This document shows, one piece after another, positions 63,901 through 64,000 of a stretch of DNA of 64,000 nt (positions are counted from its first letter, which is position 1; every line of letters starts with the position of its first letter). The notes below the pieces were generated by a model that did no database searches, had not been told where the DNA came from, and worked only from the letters and a program-made list of their open reading frames with translations. This stretch comes from Cellulomonas sp. Root485 (GTDB lineage Bacteria > Actinomycetota > Actinomycetes > Actinomycetales > Cellulomonadaceae). The stretch lies in assembly GCF_001426705.1 (NCBI RefSeq), contig NZ_LMFC01000002.1, positions 1,980 to 65,979 of the forward strand, in the 5' to 3' direction. The translations under genes and the position numbers were made by a program.

Positions 63901-64000
63901 TTGAGCGAGACCACCGGCAACGAGATCGAGCACGGCAACATCGAGCAGATCGACCTGCAGCTGGAGATGCAGCGGTCGTACCTCGACTACGCCATGTCCG
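63901..64000 (+). CDS. gyrA: DNA gyrase subunit A (5' end, continues beyond window)
   Basis: Starts at TTG 63901, preceded by TAAGGA ten bases away. The 33 visible residues read SETTGNEIEHGN, then IEQIDLQLEMQRSYLDYAMS, the known GyrA N-terminus before the catalytic Tyr domain. The TTG start is unusual but this is the only start in frame that fits. Confidence 0.93.
   Translation, partial: MSETTGNEIEHGNIEQIDLQLEMQRSYLDYAMS

Noticed and set aside
61050-63941. 963-codon open frame opposite gyrB
   Set aside because: Antisense shadow of gyrB and dciA-like genes, Arg/Val/Leu-rich, no motif.

Overview
The window is chromosomal DNA of a high-G+C actinobacterium. Strong third-position GC, the gene order around the replication origin, and secreted polysaccharide hydrolases with CBM2 and ricin-type modules suggest a cellulose or xylan degrader of the Cellulomonas type. 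That genus placement is inference from gene content; no search was possible.

Left part (1-10 kb): an edge-truncated secreted glycoside hydrolase with two LacI-type operator palindromes upstream, a squalene-cyclase-like protein, a GlnD/DUF294-type nucleotidyltransferase with a divergent small ORF, a lipoprotein, a CBM2-GH30 xylanase with its own operator, and a SigE-family sigma/anti-sigma pair. From 9.7 to 11.9 kb, small genes are interspersed with a repeated three-hairpin element that carries compensatory base changes.

Middle part (11.9-42.5 kb): dnaB, a MATE transporter, and rplI-rpsR-ssb-rpsF followed by a PASTA-tailed PBP1; padR-ino1; then three paralogous sigma/anti-sigma modules in tandem. 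Each sigma operon, including the one at 8.1 kb, is preceded by CAACC-N16/17-CGTN, which looks like an autoregulated ECF promoter. Next come an AbiEi/DUF559-like protein, an MFS transporter coupled to a LOV-GAF-PP2C blue-light phosphatase, and the conserved cluster cca, NUDIX, DUF6049, murJ, pseudokinase, trxB, trxA. MurJ and its pseudokinase partner are separate genes here. An aminotransferase and ddl follow.

Right part (43.7-64 kb) is the origin domain: parB, parA, rsmG, then about 4.6 kb without a credible gene, then jag, yidC, yidD, rnpA, rpmH, divergent from dnaA, oriC, dnaN, gnd, recF, dciA-like, gyrB, gyrA (partial). Nine parS sites lie between 46.15 and 52.51 kb: one inside the parA reading frame, eight in the gene-free block, which also holds two families of 71-74 bp tandem repeats. 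ParA has an open, low-complexity N-terminal extension of about 435 residues. This expanded centromere-like block with the extended ParA is the most unusual feature of the window.

Functionally, the right end initiates replication (DnaA, DnaN, RecF, gyrase, oriC), segregates the origin (ParA/ParB/parS), and makes ribosome, RNase P and membrane-insertion components. The murJ cluster, PBP1 and ddl serve cell-wall synthesis; trxB/trxA and ino1 serve redox and inositol-derived thiol or lipid pathways; the sigma modules and LOV-PP2C protein are environmental regulators.
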